Of a stretch of DNA of 64,000 nt, positions 52,971 to 62,418 are shown one piece after another. A program made the translations under genes and the position numbers. The stretch lies in NCBI GenBank assembly GCA_004295015.1, contig SHNE01000032.1:27955-91954 (forward strand). The letters are read 5' to 3'. This stretch comes from Bacteroidota bacterium (lineage in GTDB: Bacteria > Bacteroidota > Bacteroidia > AKYH767-A > 2013-40CM-41-45). Below the pieces are notes generated by a model. That model ran no database searches. It was not told where the DNA came from and was given only the letters and a program-made list of their open reading frames with translations. Position 1 is the first letter of the stretch. Every line of letters begins with the position of its first letter.

Positions 52971-53837
52971 ATGACTAAAGGCATAATCCTGGCCGGAGGA
53001 TCCGGTACACGGCTTCATCCTCTCACATTAGCAATGAGTAAACAGCTTATGCCTGTCTACGATAAGCCGATGATTTACTATCCGCTTTCAGTTCTGATGA
53101 TGGCAGGAATTAACGAGATATTAATAATCTCCACACCTCATGATTTGCCACATTTTCAACGCTTGCTGGGAGATGGCTCTGCCATCGGTTGTAAGTTTTC
53201 ATATGTTGAACAGGCCGTACCAAATGGACTTGCGCAGGCTTTTGTTTTAGGTGAAAAATTTATCGGAAAGGATAAAGTCGCACTAATATTGGGAGATAAT
53301 ATTTTTTATGGCACAGGCTTGCAACAATTGTTGCAGAATAATCTTGATCCCTCAGGAGGTGTTGTATTTGCATACCATGTAAGAGACCCGGAGCGTTATG
53401 GTGTGGTGGAATTTGACAAACAGAATAATGCTATTTCCATTGAAGAGAAACCTAAGAAACCTAAATCGAATTTTGCCGTACCGGGATTGTACTTCTACGA
53501 CAATTCTGTAATTCAGGTAGCAAAGGATCTTAAACCAAGTGCCAGAGGCGAATATGAAATAACTGACATCAACAGGATTTACCTTGAAAATGGCAAATTG
53601 AAAGTAGGAATTCTTGACAAAGGAACTGCCTGGTTGGATACCGGGACCTTTGCTTCACTTATGCAGGCGGCACAATATGTTCAGGTAATTGAAGAACGGC
53701 AGGGATATAAAATTGGTTGTATTGAAGAAATTGCCTTTTCGATGGGTTATATAAATGCCGATCAGTTGCGGAAAATTGCCGATCCATTGGTTAAGAGCGG
53801 ATATGGAAAGTATCTTTTATCTTTGCTCGAAGAGTAA
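52971..53837 (+). CDS. rfbA: Glucose-1-phosphate thymidylyltransferase
   Basis: 288 residues, normal length for RfbA/RmlA. It makes dTDP-glucose from dTTP and glucose-1-phosphate, the first step to dTDP-rhamnose and other deoxysugars. Signatures are [13 protein letters not shown] (nucleotide-binding loop), [51 protein letters not shown] and [12 protein letters not shown]. It starts three bases after the MMPL exporter. The usual partners rfbB, rfbC and rfbD are not adjacent; the next gene is a different sugar epimerase-type enzyme. It is probably one enzyme of an envelope glycan pathway whose other genes lie elsewhere. Confidence 0.96.
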   Translation: MTKGIILAGGSGTRLHPLTLAMSKQLMPVYDKPMIYYPLSVLMMAGINEILIISTPHDLPHFQRLLGDGSAIGCKFSYVEQAVPNGLAQAFVLGEKFIGKDKVALILGDNIFYGTGLQQLLQNNLDPSGGVVFAYHVRDPERYGVVEFDKQNNAISIEEKPKKPKSNFAVPGLYFYDNSVIQVAKDLKPSARGEYEITDINRIYLENGKLKVGILDKGTAWLDTGTFASLMQAAQYVQVIEERQGYKIGCIEEIAFSMGYINADQLRKIADPLVKSGYGKYLLSLLEE

Positions 53838-53958
53838 TTGACCGATTAAATACATGCGTTAACCACCATTTGTCTGTTATTGGTGGAATCCTTAACTTGT
53901 GAATGAAGAAAAATGCAAACTTTGAGGATTGGTTCATCAATTCTAATCCTTTACTACC

Positions 53959-54900
53959 ATGATGCGAAAAATACTCATTACCGGTGGAGCCGGTTTTATT
54001 GCAAGCAGTCTTGCTGAAAGACTAGCCAAAGATCCTGAAAATTATGTGGTAATTGTTGACAACCTTCTCACCGGGTCTATGTCAAAAGTGCCAAAATCAG
54101 TGCATCAAAACGTGAAGTTCATTAAAGCGGATGCAAATGAATTGAAAGATATCTCGAGTATTTTTCTTGCCTATCGTTTTGATTATGTTTTTCACTATGC
54201 AGCTGTCGTAGGGGTGAAAAGAACTCTCGCTCATCCTGTTATGGTCTTGCATGATATCAGTGGCATAAATAACATTCTGAACTTGTCCAAGAACACCGGG
54301 GTTAAAAGGGTGTTTTATACTTCCAGCTCTGAGGTGTATGGAGAGCCCGTTGAGTTTCCGCAAAATGAACATACAACACCATTAAATTCACGACTCCCTT
54401 ACGCAATCGTAAAAAATGTCGGCGAAGCATATTTGCGTTCTTTCAAACATGAGTATGATTTGGATTATACTATTTTTAGATTATTCAATACCTATGGCCC
54501 GAAACAGAGTGCAGATTTTGTCATTACCAAGTTTTTACTTGCTGCCTTGAAGGATAAGGATATAACCATTTACGGAGATGGAAGCCAGACCCGTACATTC
54601 TGCTACATCGACGATCACCTCGAAGCTACCTGCAACGCCTTTTACAATAATCTTGTATTGAATGATGTTGCCAATATTGGTACTGATCAGGAAATTTCAG
54701 TGCTACAGCTGGCACAAACAATTATTAAAGTCACCAACAGCCGTTCTAATATTATCCATTTACCTTCTCTAAAAGAAGGTGATATGACGCGTCGGAAACC
54801 GGATGTGGCAGTGATGAAGTCTCTTCTAAAACGCGAGTTTACTTCACTTGAGGTCGGTCTCAGGGAATTAATCAATAGTGACCGATTTGTCACGCATTGA
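53959..54900 (+). CDS. NAD-dependent epimerase/dehydratase (UXS-like)
   Basis: 313 residues, extended short-chain dehydrogenase. The NAD motif is TGGAGFIASSLAERL, reading GxxGxxA instead of the usual GxxGxxG; Asp34 would bind the ribose. Catalytic residues are TSSSEVYG (Ser123/124) and Tyr148-x3-Lys152 (LPYAIVKN). FNTYGPKQ and ITIYGDGSQTRTFCYIDDHLEA are strongly reminiscent of UDP-glucuronate decarboxylase (UDP-xylose synthase), with a dTDP-glucose dehydratase as the alternative. It probably acts on a nucleotide sugar for envelope glycan, in line with the neighbouring RfbA. The intergenic gap of 121 bases includes a weak CCACCA/TGGTGG hairpin. Confidence 0.85.
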   Translation: MMRKILITGGAGFIASSLAERLAKDPENYVVIVDNLLTGSMSKVPKSVHQNVKFIKADANELKDISSIFLAYRFDYVFHYAAVVGVKRTLAHPVMVLHDISGINNILNLSKNTGVKRVFYTSSSEVYGEPVEFPQNEHTTPLNSRLPYAIVKNVGEAYLRSFKHEYDLDYTIFRLFNTYGPKQSADFVITKFLLAALKDKDITIYGDGSQTRTFCYIDDHLEATCNAFYNNLVLNDVANIGTDQEISVLQLAQTIIKVTNSRSNIIHLPSLKEGDMTRRKPDVAVMKSLLKREFTSLEVGLRELINSDRFVTH

Positions 54901-54925
54901 TTTTTTTCGCTCTAAAATAGTTTTG
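54897..54925 (+). promoter_or_regulatory. Candidate promoter TTG-N18-TAGTTTTG
   Basis: TTG (54897-54899, overlapping the end of the upstream gene) and an exact TAnnTTTG match (54918-54925) are separated by 18 bases and lie about 28 bases before the polyprenyl synthase ATG. Confidence 0.5.
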
Positions 54926-54953
54926 TTCCGACTGAATATTTCTATGTTTACAT

Positions 54954-55928
54954 ATGCATTCTCCGAAGTATTTTCAGGAACTTATTGATGAAGAAATAGC
55001 GGCACTATCATTTCAGTCTAAGCCCGCTGAACTTTACGAGCCAATTCGTTACATGATGTCATTGGGAGGGAAGAGAATTCGCCCTTCTTTGGTACTCATG
55101 TCGAATGAATTGTTTGGTGCAGATCCCCAAAAAATTATTAAAGTCGCATTAGGAGTTGAGGTCTTTCACAATTTTACTCTCATGCACGACGATATCATGG
55201 ATCGTGCTCCTCTGAGAAGGAATAAAAGCACAGTTCATACTAAATGGGATGCGAATACTGCGATCTTGTCGGGAGATACCATGTTTGTCAAGTCTTGTCA
55301 GCTGATGATGAGCATCGATTCAGGTTTCAGTGCAGAGGTATTGTCTCTCTTCTTCAAGACTGCGATTGAAGTGTGCGAAGGCCAACAGCTGGATATGAAT
55401 TTTGAGAGTAGAGAGGATGTCAGCATTCAGGAATATATTGAAATGATATCCTTGAAGACTGCAGTATTGCTTGGTTGTTCACTGCAACTGGGTGCTATAC
55501 TTGCAGATGCCGAACCGGAAGACGCCCGCCGAATGTATGCATTTGGAAAAAACTTGGGAATTGCTTTTCAACTTCATGATGATATACTTGACCTCTATGG
55601 AGATGCTGAAAAATTTGGCAAACAAGTTGGCGGTGATGTGCTTTCCAACAAGAAAACAATCCTTCTCCTGCTTGCCTTGTCCCATAAAAATAAAAATAAG
55701 GTTGATGAATTGAAGGAGTGGATCAACAAGCCTGTCGCAAATCCCGAGAAAAAAATTTCTGCCGTTCGCGAGATTTTCGAACACCTTGGCATTCGAAAGC
55801 AGGCAGAAGAAGAAATGGAGAAATATTTTCAGATCGCACTGAACGACTTTCAAAATGTGAAAGTGGAGGATGCAAGAAAGGAAACCCTGATGAATCTTGC
55901 GGAGAGCCTGATGATCAGAGAATCCTGA
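54954..55928 (+). CDS. Polyprenyl (isoprenyl) diphosphate synthase
   Basis: 324 residues, all-helical trans-prenyltransferase. The first aspartate-rich motif is MHDDIMDRAPLRRN (Asp79, Asp80, Asp83) and the second is QLHDDILDLYGD (Asp209, Asp210, Asp213). GGKRIRPSLVLM and KKT near 233 are the substrate-binding lysine/arginine segments. It condenses isopentenyl diphosphate to a longer chain, used for quinone tails, carotenoids or carrier lipids. Phe74, five residues before the first motif, is a bulky residue that in related enzymes limits chain length, but I would not fix the product. It has its own promoter-like site and ends four bases before a convergent gene. Confidence 0.95.
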   Translation: MHSPKYFQELIDEEIAALSFQSKPAELYEPIRYMMSLGGKRIRPSLVLMSNELFGADPQKIIKVALGVEVFHNFTLMHDDIMDRAPLRRNKSTVHTKWDANTAILSGDTMFVKSCQLMMSIDSGFSAEVLSLFFKTAIEVCEGQQLDMNFESREDVSIQEYIEMISLKTAVLLGCSLQLGAILADAEPEDARRMYAFGKNLGIAFQLHDDILDLYGDAEKFGKQVGGDVLSNKKTILLLLALSHKNKNKVDELKEWINKPVANPEKKISAVREIFEHLGIRKQAEEEMEKYFQIALNDFQNVKVEDARKETLMNLAESLMIRES

Positions 55929-55932
55929 TTTT

Positions 55933-58900
55933 TTAATCCCGTATAATTTGTATCCAGCCTTTATATTCTTTTTTGGCAGTAGTCAGAGAGTAATAATATA
56001 CTTCTGATGGAAGTCCGGCTGCTTCCCAATTGTTTAAATAATCATCTGTAGAGAAAACAACAAGTCCCCAACGATCCCAGATTTTTAATCCGGTATTCTT
56101 AGGCAGATTTCGAATTTCGAAATAATCATTGAATCCCGGAGAGCTCGGATAAGGAGTAAATACATTTGGAATAGCAAATGGAGTAAACTCAATCACAAGG
56201 AAGTCAAGGGCAATCCGGCATGCACCTGTAGCATTGGCCGTGATGATCACTGAATCAAGCGTGAAGTCATCATCAGATGGGATATACTGTGCGTTGAATG
56301 TGGTGTCATTCGGACTAAAACTTCCACTGCCACTTGTCGTCCAGTACACTCCGCTTGCATTCAAAATTGATGGTCTGAGTGGAATGGCCACACCCGAACC
56401 GGACCCGGAAGTGATTGTACTATCTCGCCCGGCCTCGATGACAGGCAGATCATTCACCTGCAAGATCAATGTATCAGTAAGATTCAGGCAATACCCGGTG
56501 GTAGCCAAAATTATTCGGGCAAAACCATTCGCTGTATCATTTACACCTGGTACATAAATCACTTGTTGATCTGAGTTATTCGGAATAAAAGTTCCGTCTC
56601 CGTTGCTGGTCCAATTATATCCTCCACCGCCGGCTTGTGTTCCATAAAATGTTGCACTATCACCACGACAAATTAATTGATCAGAACCTGCATTTGGAAT
56701 GCCCGGAGGATTTACGGTAACTGTTACTGAATCGGCTGTGCTGCAGCCAAAACTGTTGCTAACGTTGAGATAGTATGTAGTCGTGACCGGTGGGCTGACT
56801 ACAATAGTAGCATTAGTTGAGCCGCCCGGAGTCCAAAGATAATTCCCGCCGCCCTGAGCACGAAGGGTGTCGTTGTCGCCAAAACAAATGGTGTTAGAAG
56901 TTCCCGTGATACTTACAACAGGAGATGGATTGATATATAAAATCACACCAGCTGTATCATCAGGGCAGGGTGGAGCCGAAACGATCATGTACAGACTTAC
57001 ATATCCGGTATCAGAACTTCCTGCAAAATATACGGGTGATGCAATGCTTGCATCGTTAAACGTACCGGTACCACTGCTTATCCATTGAATAGTGCTCCCG
57101 GTAGCCGTACCACTAATGGCTATCGAGGCGTTTTGACACAGGCTTGCGGAATCAGGTGCCGCAATAGCTGAAGGTTGAGAATTTACTGCAATGGAATAAA
57201 ATGTTGTGTCACTTGAACAGCCAAAGGAATTAACTTCATGTACGGAAATCGTGCCTGTACCTGCCCCGGTCCATGTTGCAGAAATTGTATCATTGTTAGG
57301 GCTGCTATTGGTGATATTCCCTCCTGAAATTGTCCAGAATAAATTCGACCCGCTATTAAAGCCTGTCCAATAGTTGGCCTGACTGCTGTCGCACACCGAC
57401 TGATCTCCAAGAACTACAGGTGCGGAAGGTTTTGGGTTTATAGTTATTGTGATAAGAGAATCCGGTCCTGTGCAACCGTTTGAATTAATTTCAAACACGC
57501 TTATGGATCCTGTTCCATTAGCTCCCCAGTTTACCTGAATTGTATCAGACATATTGCTACCCTGAATCACCCCTCCGCCTACGGTCCAGGAATATGAAGA
57601 TCCACTGTTCGGAATGACGAAATATGTTTCAATGCTGTTTTCGCAAACAGTCACAGGTCCTTGGATGCCGGTAGTTGAATCAGGCAATGCATTTATGACT
57701 ACTGTTATATTTTCGGTGTTACCCGGACAACCAAAACTATTTGTATCCACTACCGATAAACTTCCCGTCCCGGCTGAGTCCCAGTTCACCGTAATAATTG
57801 ATCCACCTTGACCGCCGGTTATTGTCCCTCCGGTAATAGTCCATGTATAATTTCCACCCGATGGCGTTACATCGTAGTATATACCGGTATCACCTGCACA
57901 GATAGTCAACGGGCCGTTAATAGGAGAAGTTACAGGTACCGGATTAACTGTTACCTCCACTGAGTCAGTGGCAGAACAGCCTCCAATAAATCCTGTTACA
58001 AAATATTTGTAGGGTGAACCAACGGCGGTAAGTCCCGGGATTACGAGGGTGCTGCTTGTGTCAGCAGTATTCCATAAAAATGTATTTGCACCCGAGACGT
58101 TCAGACTTACTGTTCCTCCTTCACAAATTGTTGTGTCTCCGGATAAATTGAGACTAACACCGCTGACAACCTGAATCGTAAGACTTAAATCGTTAACACA
58201 TGCATTAACTGCATCGGTAACACGTACATCAAATGTGTAAGATCCGGGACCACATGCAGTGAAATCAAAAGTTTCTGTGTCGAAGCTGCTTGATGTCGGA
58301 GTCACACAAGGGGGAATGCTGGTCCAGTCATATAGTGAACCTGTTGCCGCACCAAAAATCTGAAGTGTTGATTGGAGCAGTGGATCTGTTGTACATAAGT
58401 ACGGATTGGAGGAGATAAAAACAGGAATTGGGTAAACATTTACGGTAGCTGTCGCAACACTGTCACATCCCTGAGCATCTGTAACGGTAAAGAAGAACAG
58501 CGAATTTGTACTCACTGTCGCTGAACTTAATATATTGACCGTATCTGAAATCATGGCGCCCGGATTTGAACTCGACCAATGATAAGTGGTTCCGGGGTCT
58601 GTGTTGCTCCCTGAACCATCCAGGGTAATTACGGTATTAATTCCATCACAAATAAGATTTGGACTTACCAAGGCGTTTGCATCAGGTTTTGGTTGAGAGA
58701 TCACCGAGATTGAAGTGTCCATAAAACATCCACTCATCGGATCTGTGACCCGCAGTGTAAAGACATCATTGACACAAGCCTGGGCACTGCTAACTAATGC
58801 TGAGGTATCGCTAATCGTATTTCCTGATACACTCGACCAATGGTATATCATTCCGCCGGTGCTTCCTGAACCATCGAGCGAAATGGTGCTACATCCACAC

Positions 58901-60942
58901 ACGGGTGTTAGCGGTTGAGCATTTGCAGTTGGTTTATCAAGCACATTGAGCGTATGAATTATAGTTTCGGTGCAGGTACCCGCTGTTCCCGTTACCGTAA
59001 ATGTTGTGCTTACACTTGGAGATACATTTTGTGAAGCAAGAGTCGGGTCTGCAAATGGATATGCCGGACTGGCACTCCAATTGTAGCTGACCGCACCTGA
59101 TGCATCAAGAGTTGCGATATCGTCACGACATAAATCTGTAGGCCCTGAAATAGCCATGGTCAAACCTGTGGTAACGGTGAAGCCGGTGTACAAGGTGTCA
59201 ATGCAACCGGTCACTGCATCTGTCACTTTCACCGTAAATGAATAGGATGCTGCAATGCCTGTTGGAAAGGTCACTGTAACAGATGATGAGTCAGGATTAG
59301 ATGAACTGATGAGGCTGAAATCGGGTGACAGATACCATTCATAAGTTGAGCCTGCTGCGGCACCGCTTACGGTAAAAGTATTCTGTAGGGTTGGATCCGT
59401 TGCACAAAGCACCGGCGTGGCAGCATTGATTGATGGTGGGGAAAATATGCTAATATCAAGACAGTCGGGATCAGACATGCAGCCAACACTGTCAGTAATT
59501 TGAACACAATAAGTTATAGGACCGCTTATTGTAGCAATAGGATTTTGAATCGCGTCATTGTCCAGTCCTGTATTAGGTGACCATGTGAATCCAAATGGGG
59601 GATTGCCAACTGTTGGCGTGGCATTTAATGGATTACTGCTATACGGACAAACTTGTAAATCACTTCCAGCATCAACTTCAGGTTTCGGGTTGACGGTAAT
59701 TTCTACAGTCGTATCAGCAGTACAGGAAAAACTATCGATCACACTAATCATAGCTATATAAGGTCCTCCCGGACTTAAATTGCTCAGATCCGTTGAAGAG
59801 CAGCTATCACAAGAGAAAATCCCCGGCCCTGACCATGAATATGTGATCGGATTCACGAGGTTTAACGTGACGGCATTCAAGTTTGCAGATGTGCCTTCAC
59901 ATATAATTTGAGCAGGTCCTGCATCTACAAAAGGTCTTGGTCTCAGATTAACAGTGGTCTGTGTTGTATCAGGGCCGCAAGTTCCTTGAACTACCAGGGT
60001 AACTGTATAGGATGTTGCCGTCCCATTGAATGTATGATTAACTACTTGTCCGGTCGCAGTATTGGCAGCACCGGAAGCAGGATCACCAAAATTCCAATCC
60101 CAACTTGTAATAGCAGGATCCACATACGGCGGATCAGGTTGTACGTCTGCCGAAGCTGTAAATGTCAGGTCGGTTCCGACGCAACTTATCGGAGGAGAAT
60201 AGACGATTGAAGGGTATAAATCTTGTACAACAATTTCCTGTGTAATGGTCTTACAGCCACATTGCGTGTTGCAAACTCGTAAGATGAGCGAATGTGTTCC
60301 GGTGGTATTGAAAAGCAAGGTGGTATCAGCACCGCTGGCCGGTATATAGGGTCCGGCATTTATTCGCCAGTCGTAGGTGATATTACTTCCGCCATGCAGT
60401 ATGGTTGTGTTTTGTGCAAGAACCGTCAATGGAGTACAGCCTGAAGAAGGGTTAGTATTAAAATTTGCATCGGGCCTAGCAATAATTGCATCATCGGACG
60501 TTGTTGCCAGGATGTCGAATGCTTCCTGATTGCCGCCGGTGCCATCCACCATGATATAGTAGGTAGTTCCTGCTATTGTTGGAAAGTTTACTGACATTGT
60601 TCTACCGGTGGAGCCGCTTCCACTGGCGCAAGGGCCGAGCGGACTAAGACTTCCGCAACTGCCTGTATACACGGCCATCTCCAGTCCGGGAGTATTGTCT
60701 ATATTGGATACAGTCACAGTGCAATTGCCGTTATTGAAGGCGATTACGGTAAACCAAACGCTATTGTTCACGATGTTGTCACCGCAGGAAATAGCTGGAT
60801 CCGTGCCATTGGTTGTGGCGCCTACTGTAGTACGCGTGATCAGGCTGTTGGCGCAGAGGGCCACTGCACCGGCACAATTATCTTGAGATTTTGACTGTAA
60901 AGTTAGAACAGTCAATGCAATGAGAAGAAGTATTTTCCGCAT
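55933..60942 (-). CDS. 1669-residue PKD/Ig-repeat surface protein with type B T9SS tail
   Basis: Signal peptide MRKILLLIALTVLTLQSKSQ. Residues about 20-160 form a jelly-roll domain (NCAGAVALCANS, NNSVWFTV, VYTGSCGSLSPLG) of the type found at the start of many Bacteroidota cell-surface proteins. About fifteen Ig/PKD-like modules follow (WDWNFGDPASGA, ITYSWSGPGIFSC, GTTYHWSSSNPG). Among them are three consecutive PKD_6-like modules (SPINGPLTICAGDTGIYY, TTGIQGPVTVCENSIETYF and VLGDQSVCDSS). The C-terminus (IPNVFTPYPSSPGFNDYFEI, IWDRWGLVVF, YYYSLTTAKKEYKGWIQIIRD) is the gliding-motility-associated type B domain. It is a presumed adhesin or extracellular matrix protein. A near -7 box on the minus strand (TATCTTTA, 60963-60970, one mismatch) lies 21 bases upstream of the start. 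Confidence 0.9.
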   Translation of the reverse strand: MRKILLLIALTVLTLQSKSQDNCAGAVALCANSLITRTTVGATTNGTDPAISCGDNIVNNSVWFTVIAFNNGNCTVTVSNIDNTPGLEMAVYTGSCGSLSPLGPCASGSGSTGRTMSVNFPTIAGTTYYIMVDGTGGNQEAFDILATTSDDAIIARPDANFNTNPSSGCTPLTVLAQNTTILHGGSNITYDWRINAGPYIPASGADTTLLFNTTGTHSLILRVCNTQCGCKTITQEIVVQDLYPSIVYSPPISCVGTDLTFTASADVQPDPPYVDPAITSWDWNFGDPASGAANTATGQVVNHTFNGTATSYTVTLVVQGTCGPDTTQTTVNLRPRPFVDAGPAQIICEGTSANLNAVTLNLVNPITYSWSGPGIFSCDSCSSTDLSNLSPGGPYIAMISVIDSFSCTADTTVEITVNPKPEVDAGSDLQVCPYSSNPLNATPTVGNPPFGFTWSPNTGLDNDAIQNPIATISGPITYCVQITDSVGCMSDPDCLDISIFSPPSINAATPVLCATDPTLQNTFTVSGAAAGSTYEWYLSPDFSLISSSNPDSSSVTVTFPTGIAASYSFTVKVTDAVTGCIDTLYTGFTVTTGLTMAISGPTDLCRDDIATLDASGAVSYNWSASPAYPFADPTLASQNVSPSVSTTFTVTGTAGTCTETIIHTLNVLDKPTANAQPLTPVCGCSTISLDGSGSTGGMIYHWSSVSGNTISDTSALVSSAQACVNDVFTLRVTDPMSGCFMDTSISVISQPKPDANALVSPNLICDGINTVITLDGSGSNTDPGTTYHWSSSNPGAMISDTVNILSSATVSTNSLFFFTVTDAQGCDSVATATVNVYPIPVFISSNPYLCTTDPLLQSTLQIFGAATGSLYDWTSIPPCVTPTSSSFDTETFDFTACGPGSYTFDVRVTDAVNACVNDLSLTIQVVSGVSLNLSGDTTICEGGTVSLNVSGANTFLWNTADTSSTLVIPGLTAVGSPYKYFVTGFIGGCSATDSVEVTVNPVPVTSPINGPLTICAGDTGIYYDVTPSGGNYTWTITGGTITGGQGGSIITVNWDSAGTGSLSVVDTNSFGCPGNTENITVVINALPDSTTGIQGPVTVCENSIETYFVIPNSGSSYSWTVGGGVIQGSNMSDTIQVNWGANGTGSISVFEINSNGCTGPDSLITITINPKPSAPVVLGDQSVCDSSQANYWTGFNSGSNLFWTISGGNITNSSPNNDTISATWTGAGTGTISVHEVNSFGCSSDTTFYSIAVNSQPSAIAAPDSASLCQNASIAISGTATGSTIQWISSGTGTFNDASIASPVYFAGSSDTGYVSLYMIVSAPPCPDDTAGVILYINPSPVVSITGTSNTICFGDNDTLRAQGGGNYLWTPGGSTNATIVVSPPVTTTYYLNVSNSFGCSTADSVTVTVNPPGIPNAGSDQLICRGDSATFYGTQAGGGGYNWTSNGDGTFIPNNSDQQVIYVPGVNDTANGFARIILATTGYCLNLTDTLILQVNDLPVIEAGRDSTITSGSGSGVAIPLRPSILNASGVYWTTSGSGSFSPNDTTFNAQYIPSDDDFTLDSVIITANATGACRIALDFLVIEFTPFAIPNVFTPYPSSPGFNDYFEIRNLPKNTGLKIWDRWGLVVFSTDDYLNNWEAAGLPSEVYYYSLTTAKKEYKGWIQIIRD

Positions 60943-61243
60943 GTAAATTTGTATTCAGATCATAAAGATAATTCCCTTGAAGCGATGCATTGATTATTCG
61001 GATCATACTTATTAACAAATGGAACAGGAATATTTTTTTGTTGTTTATCAGTTATGGTACATTCCTATCGAATGAAGCAAAGGAGTTTGAATCCGTTTTA
61101 AGTTCTTGCCTTTTTCTCATTGTTGAAATCTTCGATTTTTAAATTCTGTCAGCACTTATTTTTCTTAAAATTTACTTCAATTTTAAGCTATGCAGCAATT
61201 AGGATAAGTTTAACAGAATATTGTGTGCATCTTTGCATGTATA
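60943..61243. other. Divergent intergenic region
   Basis: 301 bases between the PKD protein and the radical SAM gene. It holds the near -7 box TATCTTTA on the minus strand (60963-60970) and CATCTTTG on the plus strand (61228-61235); neither has a clear -33 TTG. No gene or hairpin is seen. Confidence 0.5.
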
Positions 61244-62269
61244 ATGAGAGGAAACCTGTCTGATACATTTAATTTAATCTCCAAGCTTTCTGTAAAGCGC
61301 TTTTGGAATATCATTATTGTTTACATCAGCTTTCATTATTCTCGCCTGAGTGGGCGGACTCTTCACCCGGCTATGCCTGTAAGTATTTCCATTGAGCCCA
61401 CTACTTCATGCAATTTGCGTTGTCCGGAATGTCCAAGCGGCCTCAGGTCATTCTCCAGGCCAACAGGAATGTTAGATCCTGAGTTCTTCCGCAAGATTGT
61501 GGATCAGATTAAAGATAAAATTTTCTATCTGACATTTTATTTTCAAGGAGAACCATTTTTAAATCCGGATTTTCTGGAAATGGTTTCCTATGCTTCTTCA
61601 AAAAAAATGTATACGGCTACATCCACCAATGCTCATTATCTGAGTGATGAAGTGGCCAGGAAAACAGTGGAGTCAGGAATTGATCGTCTGATCATTTCCA
61701 TTGATGGCTTATCTCAGGAAACATATGAACAGTATAGAAAGGGGGGCTCTCTTTCAAAAGTCATTGAAGGAACGAAGAGAATTGTAGCGTGGAAGAGAAA
61801 GCTGAATTCGTTGAAGCCATTTCTCGTTTTTCAATTTTTGGTTGTAAGGACAAATGAACATGAAATTGATGAAGTACGGAAACTCGCCAGGGAATTGGGT
61901 GTCGACAAAGTAGTGTTTAAAACCGCGCAGGTTTATGACTTCAAGAATGGGAATGATTTGATTCCTCTTAACGAGAAGTATTCACGGTACCGAAAAATGT
62001 CTGATGGCACCTACGAAATAAAAAACATACTGGAAAATCAATGCTGGAAGCTATGGCATTCAAGTGTCATTACTTGGGATGGTAATGTAGTACCGTGTTG
62101 TTTTGACAAGGATGCCGGACATAAAATGGGTACGCTCCATGAAAAAACATTTTCTGAAATATGGAATGATTCAGGCTATCTCGCTTTTAGGAAAAGCTTG
62201 CTTGCCAACAGAAAAGAGATTGATATTTGCAAAAATTGTAGTGAAGGGACAGGTGTTTGGGCCGGTTAA
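61244..62269 (+). CDS. Radical SAM / SPASM-domain protein
   Basis: 341 residues from the ATG at 61244; a GTG at 61223 would start inside a promoter-like CATCTTTG sequence. The radical SAM cluster is CNLRCPEC (Cys56, Cys60, Cys63, CxxxCxxC). FYLTFYFQGEPFLNPDF and RLIISIDGLSQETYEQYR are the usual SAM/beta-strand motifs. The C-terminal half (CWKLWHSSVITWDGNVVPCC, GTLHEKTFSEIWN and CKNCSEG) is a SPASM-type extra-cluster domain. Family members modify peptides, anaerobic sulfatases or precursor metabolites; no precursor peptide or sulfatase gene is near, so the substrate is unknown. A partly hydrophobic N-terminus (about 20-40) may be peripheral to the membrane. Confidence 0.9.
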   Translation: MRGNLSDTFNLISKLSVKRFWNIIIVYISFHYSRLSGRTLHPAMPVSISIEPTTSCNLRCPECPSGLRSFSRPTGMLDPEFFRKIVDQIKDKIFYLTFYFQGEPFLNPDFLEMVSYASSKKMYTATSTNAHYLSDEVARKTVESGIDRLIISIDGLSQETYEQYRKGGSLSKVIEGTKRIVAWKRKLNSLKPFLVFQFLVVRTNEHEIDEVRKLARELGVDKVVFKTAQVYDFKNGNDLIPLNEKYSRYRKMSDGTYEIKNILENQCWKLWHSSVITWDGNVVPCCFDKDAGHKMGTLHEKTFSEIWNDSGYLAFRKSLLANRKEIDICKNCSEGTGVWAG

Positions 62270-62418
62270 ATGCATCTGTAACGTGTATGGTGGAGGTTAA
62301 TTTCAAAACGTTGCATCCGGCTTTTGTTTCGCCTCGTTCTCTTTATCTTCGACTGCACTAGCAAGGCTTTCAGTTTGCTCTTGGGGGTATTATTTTAATC
62401 TGATTTGAGTGTTTATCT

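Noticed and set aside
53865..53895. CCACCA/TGGTGG hairpin after rfbA as a terminator
   Set aside because: The stem is only six bases and lacks a following T run.
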